Positions 16,685 to 27,056 of a DNA stretch of 64,000 bases are shown piece after piece. The notes beneath the pieces are model-generated. The model did no database searches and was not told the DNA's origin. It worked only from the letters and a program-made list of their open reading frames with translations. Positions within the stretch are counted from its first letter, which is position 1. Each line of letters opens with the position of its first letter. The translations under genes were made by a program, and so were the position numbers. The stretch covers positions 186,001 through 250,000 of the forward strand of contig NZ_QJRC01000080.1 of assembly GCF_013393325.1 (NCBI RefSeq). The letters are read 5' to 3'. This DNA comes from Pseudomonas hunanensis. GTDB lineage: Bacteria > Pseudomonadota > Gammaproteobacteria > Pseudomonadales > Pseudomonadaceae.

Positions 16685-18103
16685 CTAGGCGGCGGTAGCT
16701 GCCTGTGGCCGCATACATGCCTTGGCCCGGCGCCGGTAGGCCAGCAGCAGGCCCGCGTACCACAACGGCATCACGTACAACGCCGTGCGGGTGTCCGGTT
16801 CCAGGGCCAGCAGGCACAGCACGAAGATCAGGAACAGCTGCGCCAGCGCAGCGGTGGCCTTGCCACCTGGCAGCTTGAACCTGGACCGCTCATGGGCCTG
16901 CGGATTCTGCCGACGGTAAGCGAAGTAGGACAGCAGGATCAGTGACCAGGTAACGATGATCATCACTGCGGAGATGGTCGACACCAGGGTAAACACGGTC
17001 ATCACTTCTGGAATCACGAACAGCAGCGTCAAGGCAATCGCCATGCACACCCCCGAGAACACCAGCGCCCGCACGGGCGTACCCGAGCCGGACAGCCGCC
17101 CGAACGCCACAGGCGCCTGCTGCTGATGTGACAGGCCGTAGAGCATCCGCGAGCCCGAGTAGACACCGCTGTTGGCCGACGACGCAGCCGACGTCAGCAC
17201 CACGAAGTTGATGATGCCAGCGGCTGCGGGCAACCCGCCAAGCAGGAACAGTTCAACGAATGGGCTGCGGTTGGCCGGCACATTGGCCCAGGAGACCACA
17301 CTGATGATGCACACCAGCGAACAGATGTAGAACAACAGGATGCGCACGGGGATGGTGTTGATTGCCTTGGGCAGGGTCTTCTCCGGGTCTTTGGCCTCCG
17401 CCGCTGCGGTGCCGATCAGCTCGGTGCCGACAAAGGAGAAGATGGCGATCTGAAACCCGGCGAGAAAGCCCAGGATGCCATGTGGCATGACCACGCCCGG
17501 TGCTACCAGGTGGCTGAACGAGGCGGTTACCCCTGCCGGCGAAGTGTAGGAGGTCGCGACCATTACCAGGCCGGTCACCACCAACAGCACGATGGCGACG
17601 ATCTTGATCAGGCCAAACCAGAACTCCACTTCGCCAAAGGCCTTCACCGCCAGCATGTTCAGCCCCAGCAGCAGGAACATGGTACCGAAGGCCGGTAGCC
17701 AGGTGGGCACATCGGGGTACCAGTACTGCACGAACCCCGCGACCACCACCACGTCACCCACCGCTGCCACGACCCAGCTGAGCCAGTACGACCAGCTGAG
17801 AATGTAACCGGCCCGTGGGCCCAGGTAGTTGTGCACCAGGTCGGCGAACGATTCCATCTGCAGGTTGGCCAGCAGCATCTCGCCCATGGCGCGCATGATG
17901 CAGAACACGAAAAAACCGATGATGGCGTAGACGAGGATGATCGAGGTGCCAGACAGCGCAATGATCTTGCCCGAACCCATGAACAGGCCGGTACCAATCG
18001 CACCACTGATGGAAATGAGCTGTATGTGCCGGTTTTCCAGCCGCCGTTTGAGCACACGGCCTTCTTCTGGAACTGCGCTTTGCGCGTTGCACGTTGGTTG
18101 CAT
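16685..18103 (-). CDS. Amino acid permease, APC family (CycA/GabP-like)
   Basis: A 472-residue inner-membrane transporter with 12 predicted helices. The first helix carries the APC signature SISGAIGTGLFMGSG; further family motifs are GEMLLANLQMESFADLVHNYLGPRAGYILSWSYWLSW, FIFxxVGTELIGTAAAEAKDPEKTLPKAINTIPVRILLFY (here beginning IFSFVGTELI) and SGRMLYGLS-like SGSRMLYGLSHQQQAP. The helix 3 region (AVGDVVVVAGFVQYWYPD) is close to CycA (D-Ala/D-Ser/Gly). The start at 18103 has AGAGG upstream. It lies next to an Lrp gene, its likely regulator, and near ornithine catabolism genes, so its substrate may be an amino acid of that pathway. Confidence 0.85.
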   Translation of the reverse strand: MQPTCNAQSAVPEEGRVLKRRLENRHIQLISISGAIGTGLFMGSGKIIALSGTSIILVYAIIGFFVFCIMRAMGEMLLANLQMESFADLVHNYLGPRAGYILSWSYWLSWVVAAVGDVVVVAGFVQYWYPDVPTWLPAFGTMFLLLGLNMLAVKAFGEVEFWFGLIKIVAIVLLVVTGLVMVATSYTSPAGVTASFSHLVAPGVVMPHGILGFLAGFQIAIFSFVGTELIGTAAAEAKDPEKTLPKAINTIPVRILLFYICSLVCIISVVSWANVPANRSPFVELFLLGGLPAAAGIINFVVLTSAASSANSGVYSGSRMLYGLSHQQQAPVAFGRLSGSGTPVRALVFSGVCMAIALTLLFVIPEVMTVFTLVSTISAVMIIVTWSLILLSYFAYRRQNPQAHERSRFKLPGGKATAALAQLFLIFVLCLLALEPDTRTALYVMPLWYAGLLLAYRRRAKACMRPQAATAA

Positions 18104-18447
18104 AGTTGACCTCTTATTCTTTTTTTTGTAAAACCCCGCCGCCCCGCGCCGCACCATTTAATTGGTACTAAAGTGCAGGTTCTCGCCATTCAAGTCAGTC
18201 GAAACGTGGGTATTAACTCAGATGAAAAAACAGTGCCCGGTGCAACTTCGCAGCGGGTGTATTTGTTCTATTGAAACGCACCCAAGTGGCGCGTCCGATA
18301 CAGTCCCGCGAAAGCCGTTTCATTCTGCCAGCGGCCCCGGTCAAGCGGAACGCTACAGAATGCACACCCCCATCGGGATTTTGTGCAGTGTGAAAAGCCC
18401 GGGTGACAGTTTGCACAATGCACCTGCCAGAAGGCTTGACCCGGCAG
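18104..18447. other. 344-bp intergenic region upstream of the permease
   Basis: No credible gene. It lies upstream of the permease and downstream of lrp, both on the minus strand, so it should carry the permease promoter. It contains a separated inverted repeat TTGTGCA (18381-18387) / TGCACAA (18412-18418) and an AT-rich stretch near 18160-18180 (ATTTAATTGG). These could be Lrp-type sites; no binding consensus could be confirmed. Confidence 0.45.
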
Positions 18448-18870
18448 TCACATCTTGTAGGTCGAAAGCAGAATGCTGGTCTCGGTGTTTTCGATGTGTG
18501 GTATCGAGCGAATGGTGTTCAACGCCCGGTCGAAGGCCTCGAGGGTGTCGGCGCGCAGCTCGGCCATCAGGTCCCAGCGGCCATTGGTGGTATGGATGGC
18601 CACCACGTTGGGGTGCCCACGCAGCGCGTGCTTGACCTCTGCGGCGTGGTGGCCGCTGATACCGATGCTGGTGATTGCGCGCACGCCCTGCTCCAGCGCA
18701 TCGGAGCGCAGGCGTACCGTGTAGCCGATGATCACGCCCTGCTCTTCGAGCCGGGTAATACGGTTTTGCACGGTTGCCCGTGCCACCTTGAGCTTCTTTG
18801 CCAGGGTCAGCACGGGGGTGCGTGCATTGTCCCGCAACAGTGCAATCAGTTCCCGATCAATAGTGTCCAT
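18448..18870 (-). CDS. Lrp/AsnC family transcriptional regulator
   Basis: A 140-residue regulator. The N-terminal HTH (MDTIDRELIALLRDNARTPVLTLAKKLKVARATVQNRITRLEEQGVIIGYTVRL) is followed by the RAM/AsnC ligand domain (AITSIGISGHHAAEVKHALRGHPNVVAIHTTNGRWDLMAELRADTLEAFDRALNTIRSIPHIENTETSILLSTYKM). It is a normal-length member of the feast/famine family that senses amino acids. It is divergent from ornithine cyclodeaminase (183 bp between starts) and upstream of the permease, so it likely controls both. Confidence 0.92.
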   Translation of the reverse strand: MDTIDRELIALLRDNARTPVLTLAKKLKVARATVQNRITRLEEQGVIIGYTVRLRSDALEQGVRAITSIGISGHHAAEVKHALRGHPNVVAIHTTNGRWDLMAELRADTLEAFDRALNTIRSIPHIENTETSILLSTYKM

Positions 18871-19053
18871 AGGCCTGCCAAATAATCAGATTGCTACTTT
18901 GGGGTGGCAGATTGTCTAGAAAGTTGACAAAACTGGCAACCTGCATTCTTCCGATTGACGCAACCTTTCATCAAAATGTTCACGCCACTTCAACAATCTC
19001 AAGCGTGTACCCGGAAGTACAGGGGTGACCGCGCAATAACAAGGTGCAAGAGC

Positions 19054-20106
19054 ATGACGTATTTCATTGATGTTCCAACCATGTCGGACTTGGTACATGA
19101 CATTGGCGTAGCGCCCTTCATTGGTGAACTGGCGGCAGCCATTCGCGAAGACTTCAAACGCTGGCAGGAGTTTGACAAGTCTGCGCGAGTTGCCAGCCAT
19201 TCGGAAGTGGGTGTAATTGAACTGATGCCGGTCGCCGACAACAGCCGCTATGCCTTCAAATACGTCAACGGCCACCCGGCCAACACGGCCCGCGACCTGC
19301 ATACGGTCATGGCCTTCGGCGTGCTGGCCGATGTCGACACCGGTTACCCGGTGCTGCTGTCCGAGCTGACCATCGCCACCGCCCTGCGCACCGCTGCGAC
19401 TTCGCTGATGGCAGCCCAGGCACTGGCCCGGCCCAACTCGCGCAAGATGGCGTTGATTGGCAACGGCGCACAAAGCGAGTTCCAGGCACTGGCCTTCCAC
19501 AAGCACCTGGGCATCGAAGAAATCGTAGCCTACGACACCGACCCGCTGGCCACCGCCAAGCTGATCGCCAACCTCAAGGAATACAGTGGCCTGACCATCC
19601 GCCGGGCCGGCTCGGTGGCCGAAGCGGTGAAAGGCGTGGACATCATCACCACGGTGACCGCCGACAAGGCCTACGCCACCATCATCACCCCCGACATGCT
19701 CGAACCCGGCATGCACCTGAACGCTGTGGGTGGTGACTGCCCAGGCAAGACCGAGCTGCACGCCGATGTACTGCGCAAGGCCCGAGTGTTCGTCGAGTAC
19801 GAACCGCAAACCCGTGTCGAAGGTGACATCCAGCAGTTGCCGGCAGACTTCCCGGTGATCGATTTGTGGCGCGTGCTGCGCGGTGAAAGCGAGGGCCGCC
19901 AAAGCGACAGCCAAGTCACCGTGTTCGATTCGGTGGGCTTCGCCCTGGAAGACTACACCGTACTACGGTACGTACTACAGCAGGCTGAAAAGCGCGGCAT
20001 GGGCGCGAAGATCGACCTGGTGCCATGGGTAGAAGACGACCCGAAAGACCTGTTCAGCCATACCCGCGGCCGCGCGGGCAAAAGCCGCATCCGACGCGTT
20101 GCCTGA
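19054..20106 (+). CDS. Ornithine cyclodeaminase
   Basis: A 350-residue cytoplasmic NAD-dependent enzyme of the ornithine cyclodeaminase/mu-crystallin family. It converts L-ornithine to L-proline and ammonia. Visible motifs are FKYVNGHPANTARDLHTVMAFGVLADVDTGYPVLLSELTIATALRTAATSLMAAQAL, the NAD-binding MALIGNGAQSEFQALAF (GxGxxxx), EAVKGVDIITTVTADKAYATIITPDMLEPGMHLNAVGGDCPGKTEL with the catalytic GGDxPGKTEL Asp. The start at 19054 (MTYFID) fits the family's N-terminus. The next gene, a CtlX-type hydrolase, follows after 26 bp, so the two form an operon. Confidence 0.92.
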   Translation: MTYFIDVPTMSDLVHDIGVAPFIGELAAAIREDFKRWQEFDKSARVASHSEVGVIELMPVADNSRYAFKYVNGHPANTARDLHTVMAFGVLADVDTGYPVLLSELTIATALRTAATSLMAAQALARPNSRKMALIGNGAQSEFQALAFHKHLGIEEIVAYDTDPLATAKLIANLKEYSGLTIRRAGSVAEAVKGVDIITTVTADKAYATIITPDMLEPGMHLNAVGGDCPGKTELHADVLRKARVFVEYEPQTRVEGDIQQLPADFPVIDLWRVLRGESEGRQSDSQVTVFDSVGFALEDYTVLRYVLQQAEKRGMGAKIDLVPWVEDDPKDLFSHTRGRAGKSRIRRVA

Positions 20107-20132
20107 CCCTGCTCCCAACCCGGTATTCCCAC

Positions 20133-21095
20133 ATGGCATTTCCAACGCGTTCGATTCAAGCACCTGCAGCCGTGGTCATGGTCCGGCCACATGCCTTCAC
20201 CCCCAACCCAGAGACCGCAGCCGACAACTCGTTTCAACGCAGCCACCCGAGCCTCGCCGCACAAGCGCTGGCCGAGGTGGCACGTGATGAAGTCACCCAG
20301 GCCGTCGGTCGCCTTGAGGCCGAAGGCGTACGCGTACACCTGTTCGATGACTTCGGCGAACTCAATACCCCTGACTCGGTATTCCCCAACAACTGGTTCT
20401 CCACCCACCCCGGAGGGCACATCGCGATCTACTCGATGTACTCGCGCAACCGCCGCCGCGAGCGGCGCACCGATGTGATCGAAATGCTCAAGCATGAGTA
20501 CCGCGTACAGGATGTCATCGACTATTCAGGGCTGGAGCAGGACGAACTGTTCCTCGAAGGGACCGGCGCCATGGTGTTCGACCACCTGTCACGGGTGGCC
20601 TACACCGCGCGTTCCAACCGCGCCGACCCGATTGCTCTCGAACGTTTCAGCACACACTTCAACTTTGAGCCGATGGTGTTCGACACGGCCGATGAACAAG
20701 GCACGCCGATCTACCACACCAATGTGCTGATGTGCGTGGCGACCGAGTTTGCCCTGGTAGGCTTCGGCACCTTCACCAACAAGGCGCGAGCCGAGGAAGT
20801 GCGCATGCGCCTGATTGAATCGGGGCGCGATGTGATCGACCTGAGCAACCAGCAAATCAGCCAGTTTGCCGGCAATGCCATCGAACTGTCCGGGCGTGAC
20901 GGGCGCATTCTGGCGCTGTCACGCAAGGCCTTCGACAGCCTGAACGCCGAGCAACGCCAACGCATCGAACGCTCGGCGCGGCTGGTGCCACTGGACGTGC
21001 CGACCATCGAGATGGCCGGCGGCTCGGTGCGCTGCATGATTGCCGGCATTCACCTGTCGCCCCGCCTGGCTGCGGCGTACACCTGCGCCGGATGA
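20133..21095 (+). CDS. ctlX: CtlX-type citrulline hydrolase (amidinotransferase/arginine deiminase superfamily)
   Basis: A 320-residue protein of the guanidino-modifying superfamily. Visible are the N-terminal VMVRPHAFTPNPETAADNSFQ, the DSVFPNNWFSTHPGG segment, LEGTGAMVFDHLSRVAYTARSNRA (Glu142 and Asp150 region), YHTNVLMCV with catalytic His195, and the nucleophile Cys301 in GGSVRCMIAGIHL. This is the CtlX arrangement, reported to hydrolyse citrulline to ornithine. Standing next to ornithine cyclodeaminase, it suggests the route citrulline to ornithine to proline. The REP-like repeat follows its stop. The substrate call rests on family knowledge. Confidence 0.8.
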   Translation: MAFPTRSIQAPAAVVMVRPHAFTPNPETAADNSFQRSHPSLAAQALAEVARDEVTQAVGRLEAEGVRVHLFDDFGELNTPDSVFPNNWFSTHPGGHIAIYSMYSRNRRRERRTDVIEMLKHEYRVQDVIDYSGLEQDELFLEGTGAMVFDHLSRVAYTARSNRADPIALERFSTHFNFEPMVFDTADEQGTPIYHTNVLMCVATEFALVGFGTFTNKARAEEVRMRLIESGRDVIDLSNQQISQFAGNAIELSGRDGRILALSRKAFDSLNAEQRQRIERSARLVPLDVPTIEMAGGSVRCMIAGIHLSPRLAAAYTCAG

Positions 21096-21115
21096 CTCGC
21101 GGCCTTGGTGCTGGT

Positions 21116-21256
21116 TGACGCGGTCGGTGTAGGAGCGGCCTTGTGTCGCGAAAGGGCCGCCACGCGGCCCCAGCAACTTGTGCACCACCGCTGAAATTCT
21201 GGGGCTGCTTTGCAGCCCTTTCGCGACACAAGGCCGCTCCTACAGCGACCGCGTCA
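21116..21256. repeat. REP doublet: 42-bp inverted arms
   Basis: Two copies of a ~42-bp element in inverted orientation (21116-21157 and 21215-21256) differ at one base and are separated by 57 bp containing a smaller hairpin. The core TGTAGGAGCGGCC followed by TTGTGTCGCGAAAGGGC is the common P. putida-group repetitive extragenic palindrome. It lies between convergent ctlX and the LysR gene and probably also terminates transcription. Confidence 0.88.
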
Positions 21257-21271
21257 GATCGTCAGGCCGCG

Positions 21272-22153
21272 TCAGATGCCACCACCTGCCAATAGCTGCG
21301 TCATCACCTCGGCCAACGCCTTGACCATCACATCTGCCGTCGGCCGGTGGACGATGACGATCTCATAGCTGTCGACCTCCGGCAGCCCTTGCCCTGCCCC
21401 CAGCACCCGGTGCTCACCAGTGGCCGCCCTTGGTGGCAGCAGGCTCACGCCCATGCCATCGGCGACCGCGGCCTGGATGCCACTGAGGCTGGAACTGGTG
21501 AAGCTGATACGCCAGCGTCGGCCCATGCCTTCGATCGCGTTGATCATGTCTTCGCGGTACAGGCCGCGTGGCGGGAAGGTCACCAGCGGGATCGGGTCGA
21601 GCTCGAAGGCGGGCGTACGCGCGCTGTCGATCCATTGCAGGCGCTCTGGCCAGCAGGCCACGCCCTCGCGGGTGTTGCGCCGCTGCTTGAGCAGCACCAG
21701 GTCAAGTTCACCATTGTCGTAGGCCTGGCTGAGGTCCCGGCACAAGCCACTGGTCACTTCCAGCTTCACCTGTGGCTGCAGCCGGCTGAAGGCCGACAAC
21801 GCATTGGTGGTACGCCCGCCAACGAAGTCCTCGGGCACGCCAAGGCGCACGGTGGTACCCACCAGCGCCCCGGCCAGGGCCTCGAGCATCTGGTCGTTCA
21901 GCGCCAGCATGTGCCGGGCATAGCCGAGCAGGGTTTGCCCGGCATCGGTCGGTAGCACATCACGGTTGCCGCGTACCAGTAGGCGGTGGCCGACCATGTC
22001 TTCCAGGCGGCGCACCTTCTGGCTGATCGTCGACTGGGTCGAATGCAGGCGCGCGGCAGCGGTGGTGAAGCTGCCACAATCGGCCACCACGACAATGGCG
22101 CGCAGCAGGTCGAGGTCGAACAGAGCCCTATTCGATTTCACGCTGATAGACAT
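21272..22153 (-). CDS. LysR family transcriptional regulator
   Basis: A 293-residue regulator. The winged HTH is clear: FDLDLLRAIVVVADCGSFTTAAARLHSTQSTISQKVRRLEDMVGHRLLVRGNRDVLPTDAGQTLLGYARHML. The effector domain follows (VRLGVPEDFVGGRTTNALSAFSRLQPQVKLEVTSGLCRDL). The ATG at 22153 is preferred over an in-frame TTG four codons upstream. It lies 44 bp downstream of the gamma-glutamyltransferase gene on the same strand and may be cotranscribed with it. Target and ligand unknown. Confidence 0.9.
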   Translation of the reverse strand: MSISVKSNRALFDLDLLRAIVVVADCGSFTTAAARLHSTQSTISQKVRRLEDMVGHRLLVRGNRDVLPTDAGQTLLGYARHMLALNDQMLEALAGALVGTTVRLGVPEDFVGGRTTNALSAFSRLQPQVKLEVTSGLCRDLSQAYDNGELDLVLLKQRRNTREGVACWPERLQWIDSARTPAFELDPIPLVTFPPRGLYREDMINAIEGMGRRWRISFTSSSLSGIQAAVADGMGVSLLPPRAATGEHRVLGAGQGLPEVDSYEIVIVHRPTADVMVKALAEVMTQLLAGGGI

Positions 22154-22197
22154 CTTGGTATTCAACTACTGAATGGCGAACCTGCGTTCTATCACGG

Positions 22198-23988
22198 CTA
22201 GTCGCCAAGGGCCACACCTTCCCGCCGAGGATCGGCACCACCTGACCAACCCTCGCCACTGCGCTGAATGATCTGCATGCCGCTGGTCATGGTCATCGGT
22301 GTCACGTCGTGTCCCCAGGCCGCCAACTGGCGGATCAGCGACGGGCTGGCCAGCCCTGCTTCCACTTCGGTACCCGCATTGCGGCTGCCGAAGTTGGGCA
22401 GGCCGGCGGCCTGCTGCGGGTCGAGCTGCCAATCCAGCAGGCCGACCAGCGCCTTGTTCACGTAACCAATGATCTGAGAACCGCCCGGCGAGCCGAGGCT
22501 GGCCACAAGCTCGCCAGAGGCACGCGAGAACACCAAGGTCGGCGCCATGGCCGACAGTGGCCGCTTGCCCGGCTGCACCCGGTTGGCCACCGGCTTGCCG
22601 TGCTCTTGGGGGGTGAAGGAAAAGTCGGTCAGGTGATTGTTGAGCAGGAAGCCTTTGACCATCAGGTGCGAACCGAATGCGGCCTCCACCGAGCTGGTCA
22701 TGGCCAAGGCCTGCCCACTGTCATCCACGGCACTGAGGTGCGACGTGGAAATGCGCAATGGCGAGCGGTCAGGCGCCAGGGCCAGGTCCGCGCCTTGCGG
22801 CCGGCCCGGCAGTGCACGCTTCATGCTGTATTCACCGATCAAGGCGGCGCGGCTGGCCAGGTAGGCGGGATCGGTCAGGGCCTTGACCGGGACCGGCACA
22901 TAGTCGCTGTCAGCCAGGTACTGGGCGCGGTCGGCATAGGCCAGGCGTTCGGCCTCGGCAATCAGATGCACGGCCAGTGGCGGTGCCTCCAGCCGGGCCG
23001 GGGACGAGGTGGCCAGCGGACGCAGCGCTGCCAGGTCGCGCTGGGGCGCAGCGCGTTGCACGGCTTCGAGCATGCCCAAGGTCTGCAGCACCGTCACCCC
23101 GCCCGACGATGGCGGCGGCATGCCGCATATTCGCCAGGCTTTGTAAGGGCCACACACCGGCTCGCGCTCCTTGGCCTGATACTGCTGCAAGTCCTGCAGC
23201 GACAGGTAACCCGCATTGGCATGGCTGCGCACCTTGGCCACAATGGCTTCGGCAATTTCACCGCTGTAGAACGCCTCGGGGCCTTCTGCCGCGATCCGCT
23301 CGAAGGTGTAGGCCAACTCAGGGTTTCGCAGTGTTGTGCCCACTGCCAGCGGCTTGCCCTGTTCATCCAGAAAATAGCGAGCCATTGCGGGTGAACGGCC
23401 AATGTAGGGGTCCCCGGCCAGCAACGTGTGCAGGCGCTCGGAAACCGCGAAACCGTTGCGTGCCAGGGCAATGGCCGGGGCGAACAGGTCGCGCCAAGGC
23501 AGCTTACCGTGTTGATCGTGGGCCAGTTTCAAGGCACGTAGCACCCCTGGCACGCCGACCGAACGGCCACCAATCTGCGCTGCCCGGAACGGCATCGGTG
23601 TACCGTCGGCTTGCAGGAACAGCTTCTCTGTCACCGCCGCCGGCGCAGCCTCGCGACCGTCGAATGCCTGTACGCGCCTGCCGTCCCAATACAAGATGAA
23701 CGCCCCGCCGCCAATGCCACTGGACTGGGGTTCGACCAGGGTCAGCACCATCTGCATGGCGATGGCAGCGTCAATCGCACTGCCCCCGGCACGCAATATC
23801 GCCCGCCCCGCTTCACTGGCCAGCGGGTTGGCGGCAGCGGCCATGTGCCGGCTGGCGTGCACCGGCTGCAGCCCGCTGCGGTAACCAGAGGCCAGCTCCG
23901 GTGGTGCGGGCAGCACCTGGTCGGCACAGGCCCAGCCACTGGCAGCCACCAGGCACAGAGCGCTCATCAGCGGCGTAGAAAATTTCAT
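22198..23988 (-). CDS. ggt: Gamma-glutamyltransferase (glutathione hydrolase)
   Basis: A 596-residue secreted proenzyme with signal peptide (MKFSTPLMSALCLVAASGWACA). The large subunit has HMAAAANPLASEAGRAILRAGGSAIDAAIAMQMVLTLVEPQSSGIGGGAFILYWDG, including the substrate-binding SGIGGG region. Autocleavage should occur before Thr415 in STSHLSAVD, the new N-terminal nucleophile of the small subunit, and GSPGGSQIIGYV forms the oxyanion/substrate-binding glycine loop. It cleaves glutathione and gamma-glutamyl compounds in the periplasm. The start at 23988 has AGGAAG upstream. It is divergent from an ankyrin protein and followed by a LysR gene. Confidence 0.93.
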   Translation of the reverse strand: MKFSTPLMSALCLVAASGWACADQVLPAPPELASGYRSGLQPVHASRHMAAAANPLASEAGRAILRAGGSAIDAAIAMQMVLTLVEPQSSGIGGGAFILYWDGRRVQAFDGREAAPAAVTEKLFLQADGTPMPFRAAQIGGRSVGVPGVLRALKLAHDQHGKLPWRDLFAPAIALARNGFAVSERLHTLLAGDPYIGRSPAMARYFLDEQGKPLAVGTTLRNPELAYTFERIAAEGPEAFYSGEIAEAIVAKVRSHANAGYLSLQDLQQYQAKEREPVCGPYKAWRICGMPPPSSGGVTVLQTLGMLEAVQRAAPQRDLAALRPLATSSPARLEAPPLAVHLIAEAERLAYADRAQYLADSDYVPVPVKALTDPAYLASRAALIGEYSMKRALPGRPQGADLALAPDRSPLRISTSHLSAVDDSGQALAMTSSVEAAFGSHLMVKGFLLNNHLTDFSFTPQEHGKPVANRVQPGKRPLSAMAPTLVFSRASGELVASLGSPGGSQIIGYVNKALVGLLDWQLDPQQAAGLPNFGSRNAGTEVEAGLASPSLIRQLAAWGHDVTPMTMTSGMQIIQRSGEGWSGGADPRREGVALGD

Positions 23989-24104
23989 CGTCTTGCTTCC
24001 TGCCTTCAACTATTCAGCCAGGCACTGTCGGTCATGCGCAAAGTTAACTTCAAGCCTTGCCGCGATTTTTCTAGGATGTAGCCAGGTCGATAAGGAGCCA
24101 GCCC

Positions 24105-24758
24105 ATGCGTTTATCAATTGCCGCGACGCTGTTTGCCCTGTGCACCAGCCTTGCCACCCACGCCGAGACCCGCACTGTGGACAACCGCCTGCACAACGCC
24201 GCCCGCCACGATGACGTGCGCACTTTGCAACAATTGCTGGGGCAAGGTGCCCGGCTGGACAGCCGTGATGAGCAAGGGCGCACTGCCCTGCTGGTGGCGA
24301 CCCACGGCAACCAGCTGGCGGCGGCGAAAGCCCTGATCGAAGCCGGGGCCGATGTGAATGCCAAGGACAACATCGACGACAGCCCCTACCTGTATGCTGG
24401 CGCCCGGGGCCTGAACGACATCCTGCGGCTGACCCTGCGCCACGGGGCGGACCTCAAGAGCACCAATCGTTACGGCGGCACCGCGCTGATTCCGGCTGCC
24501 GAGCGCGGGCATGTCGAGACCGTGCAAATGTTGATTGATGCCGGCGTTGACGTGAACCACCTTAACCGGCTGCACTGGACCGCGCTTATGGAGGCCGTGG
24601 TGCTGGGCGATGGCGGGCCGCGGCATGTGGAGATCGTGCGGCGGTTGCTGGCGGCCGGGGCGGATCGGCAGATTGCCGACAAGGACGGGGTGACCGCGCT
24701 GGAGCATGCGCGGCAGCGGGGGTATCGGCAGATGGAGATGCTGCTGGCCCACGAGTAA
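24105..24758 (+). CDS. Exported ankyrin repeat protein
   Basis: A 217-residue protein with signal peptide (MRLSIAATLFALCTSLATHA) and about five ankyrin repeats: DNRLHNAARHDDVRTLQQLLGQGARLDSRD, EQGRTALLVATHGNQLAAAKALIEAGADVNAKD, a divergent DDSPYLYAGARGLNDIL, GGTALIPAAERGHVETVQMLIDAGVDVNHLN, and HWTALMEAVVLGDGGPRHVEIVRRLLAAGADRQIADKDG. It acts in the periplasm as a protein-binding scaffold; partner unknown. It converges with pobA over a shared hairpin terminator. Confidence 0.88.
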   Translation: MRLSIAATLFALCTSLATHAETRTVDNRLHNAARHDDVRTLQQLLGQGARLDSRDEQGRTALLVATHGNQLAAAKALIEAGADVNAKDNIDDSPYLYAGARGLNDILRLTLRHGADLKSTNRYGGTALIPAAERGHVETVQMLIDAGVDVNHLNRLHWTALMEAVVLGDGGPRHVEIVRRLLAAGADRQIADKDGVTALEHARQRGYRQMEMLLAHE

Positions 24759-24777
24759 AGCCTGGCGTTGAAATGCT

Positions 24778-24794
24778 GGGGCGCAAAGCGCCCC
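24778..24794. terminator. Hairpin terminator between ankyrin gene and pobA
   Basis: GGGGCGC-AAA-GCGCCCC, perfect 7-bp stem, between convergent genes. Short T-run absent on the plus side. Confidence 0.65.
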
Positions 24795-24801
24795 TTAGAA
24801 A

Positions 24802-26146
<1,345 letters not shown>

Positions 26147-26162
26147 GGACAGGTCAGCCCAG

Positions 26163-27041
26163 ATGAAATCCACCCTCCCCGGCGTCCCGTTGTTCAAGCT
26201 GTATGGCGAAAACCAGGCGTGGCCCGGCACTGACCTGATGCATTGCGAATCGATCCCGGCACGCAGCCGCCTGCATCACTGGGAGATCAAGCCGCACCAG
26301 CATGCCGAGCTGTTCCAATTGCTGTATGTGCAGCGCGGCCAGGCCCAGGTGGAGATCGAGGGGGTGCGCAGTGCCATCGATGAGGCGGCGATCCAGGTGG
26401 TACCGCCGATGACCGTGCATGGCTTTCGCTTCAGCGCCGATATCCAGGGCTACGTGCTGACCTTCGGCACTGCGCTGGTAGCGAATCTGGAACAACGCCT
26501 GGGTGCGCCACTGACCGTGCTGGCACAACCTGCCTGTTACCCGCTGGGGCATGAGCGCGTGCACCTGCGCAGCCTGATCGACACCCTGCAGCAGGAGTAC
26601 CAGGGCAATGCCCCGGCGCGCGCGGCAATGCTTGAAGCATTGGTTACCGCGCTTATGGTATGGATCAGCCGCCGCCAACAGTTGGGGCAAGCGCCACGTA
26701 ACCGCGATGAGCGTGACCGCCTGTTGCTGGGGCAGTATTTGCGCCTGGTTGAAGCGCATTATCGCGAGCATCTGTCGGTAGAGGATTTTGCCGCGCGGCT
26801 GAATGTACCGAGCTTGCAGCTTAACCAGCTGTGCCGGGCGCTCAGTGGCCAGACTGCGCTGCAGGTTGTGCACCAGCGTTTGTTGCTGGAGGCTCGGCGT
26901 AACCTGATTTACACGCGGATGAGCATCGGGCAGTTATCGGATAGCCTGGGGTTCACCGACCCGACTTACTTTGCGCGGTGGTTCAAGCGTTTGAGCGGGC
27001 AGACGCCCAATGGATATCGGCGATCGGGGCAGCCTGACTGA
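26163..27041 (+). CDS. pobR: AraC family activator of pobA (PobR)
   Basis: A 292-residue regulator. The N-terminal cupin domain (HWEIKPHQHAELFQLLYVQRGQAQVEIEG... VVPPMTVHGFRFSADIQGYVLTFG) would bind 4-hydroxybenzoate. The C-terminal double HTH is LSVEDFAARLNVPSLQLNQLCRALSGQTALQVVHQRL and LSDSLGFTDPTYFARWFKRLSGQTPNGYRR. This is the AraC-type PobR of pseudomonads, unlike the IclR-type in Acinetobacter. The start at 26163 gives a normal N-terminus; in-frame codons further upstream would overlap the operator repeats. It is divergent from pobA. Confidence 0.9.
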   Translation: MKSTLPGVPLFKLYGENQAWPGTDLMHCESIPARSRLHHWEIKPHQHAELFQLLYVQRGQAQVEIEGVRSAIDEAAIQVVPPMTVHGFRFSADIQGYVLTFGTALVANLEQRLGAPLTVLAQPACYPLGHERVHLRSLIDTLQQEYQGNAPARAAMLEALVTALMVWISRRQQLGQAPRNRDERDRLLLGQYLRLVEAHYREHLSVEDFAARLNVPSLQLNQLCRALSGQTALQVVHQRLLLEARRNLIYTRMSIGQLSDSLGFTDPTYFARWFKRLSGQTPNGYRRSGQPD

Positions 27042-27056
27042 TTTGCAGCCGCCTGC

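Noticed and set aside
14805..16817. A 670-codon open frame on the minus strand opposite the monooxygenase end, aminohydrolase and START genes
   Set aside because: It is antisense to three clear genes, rich in His, Val, Gly and Gln as expected for GC-rich shadow frames, and has no family motif. The same applies to long frames at 8685-9737, 22309-23394 and 60972-62615.
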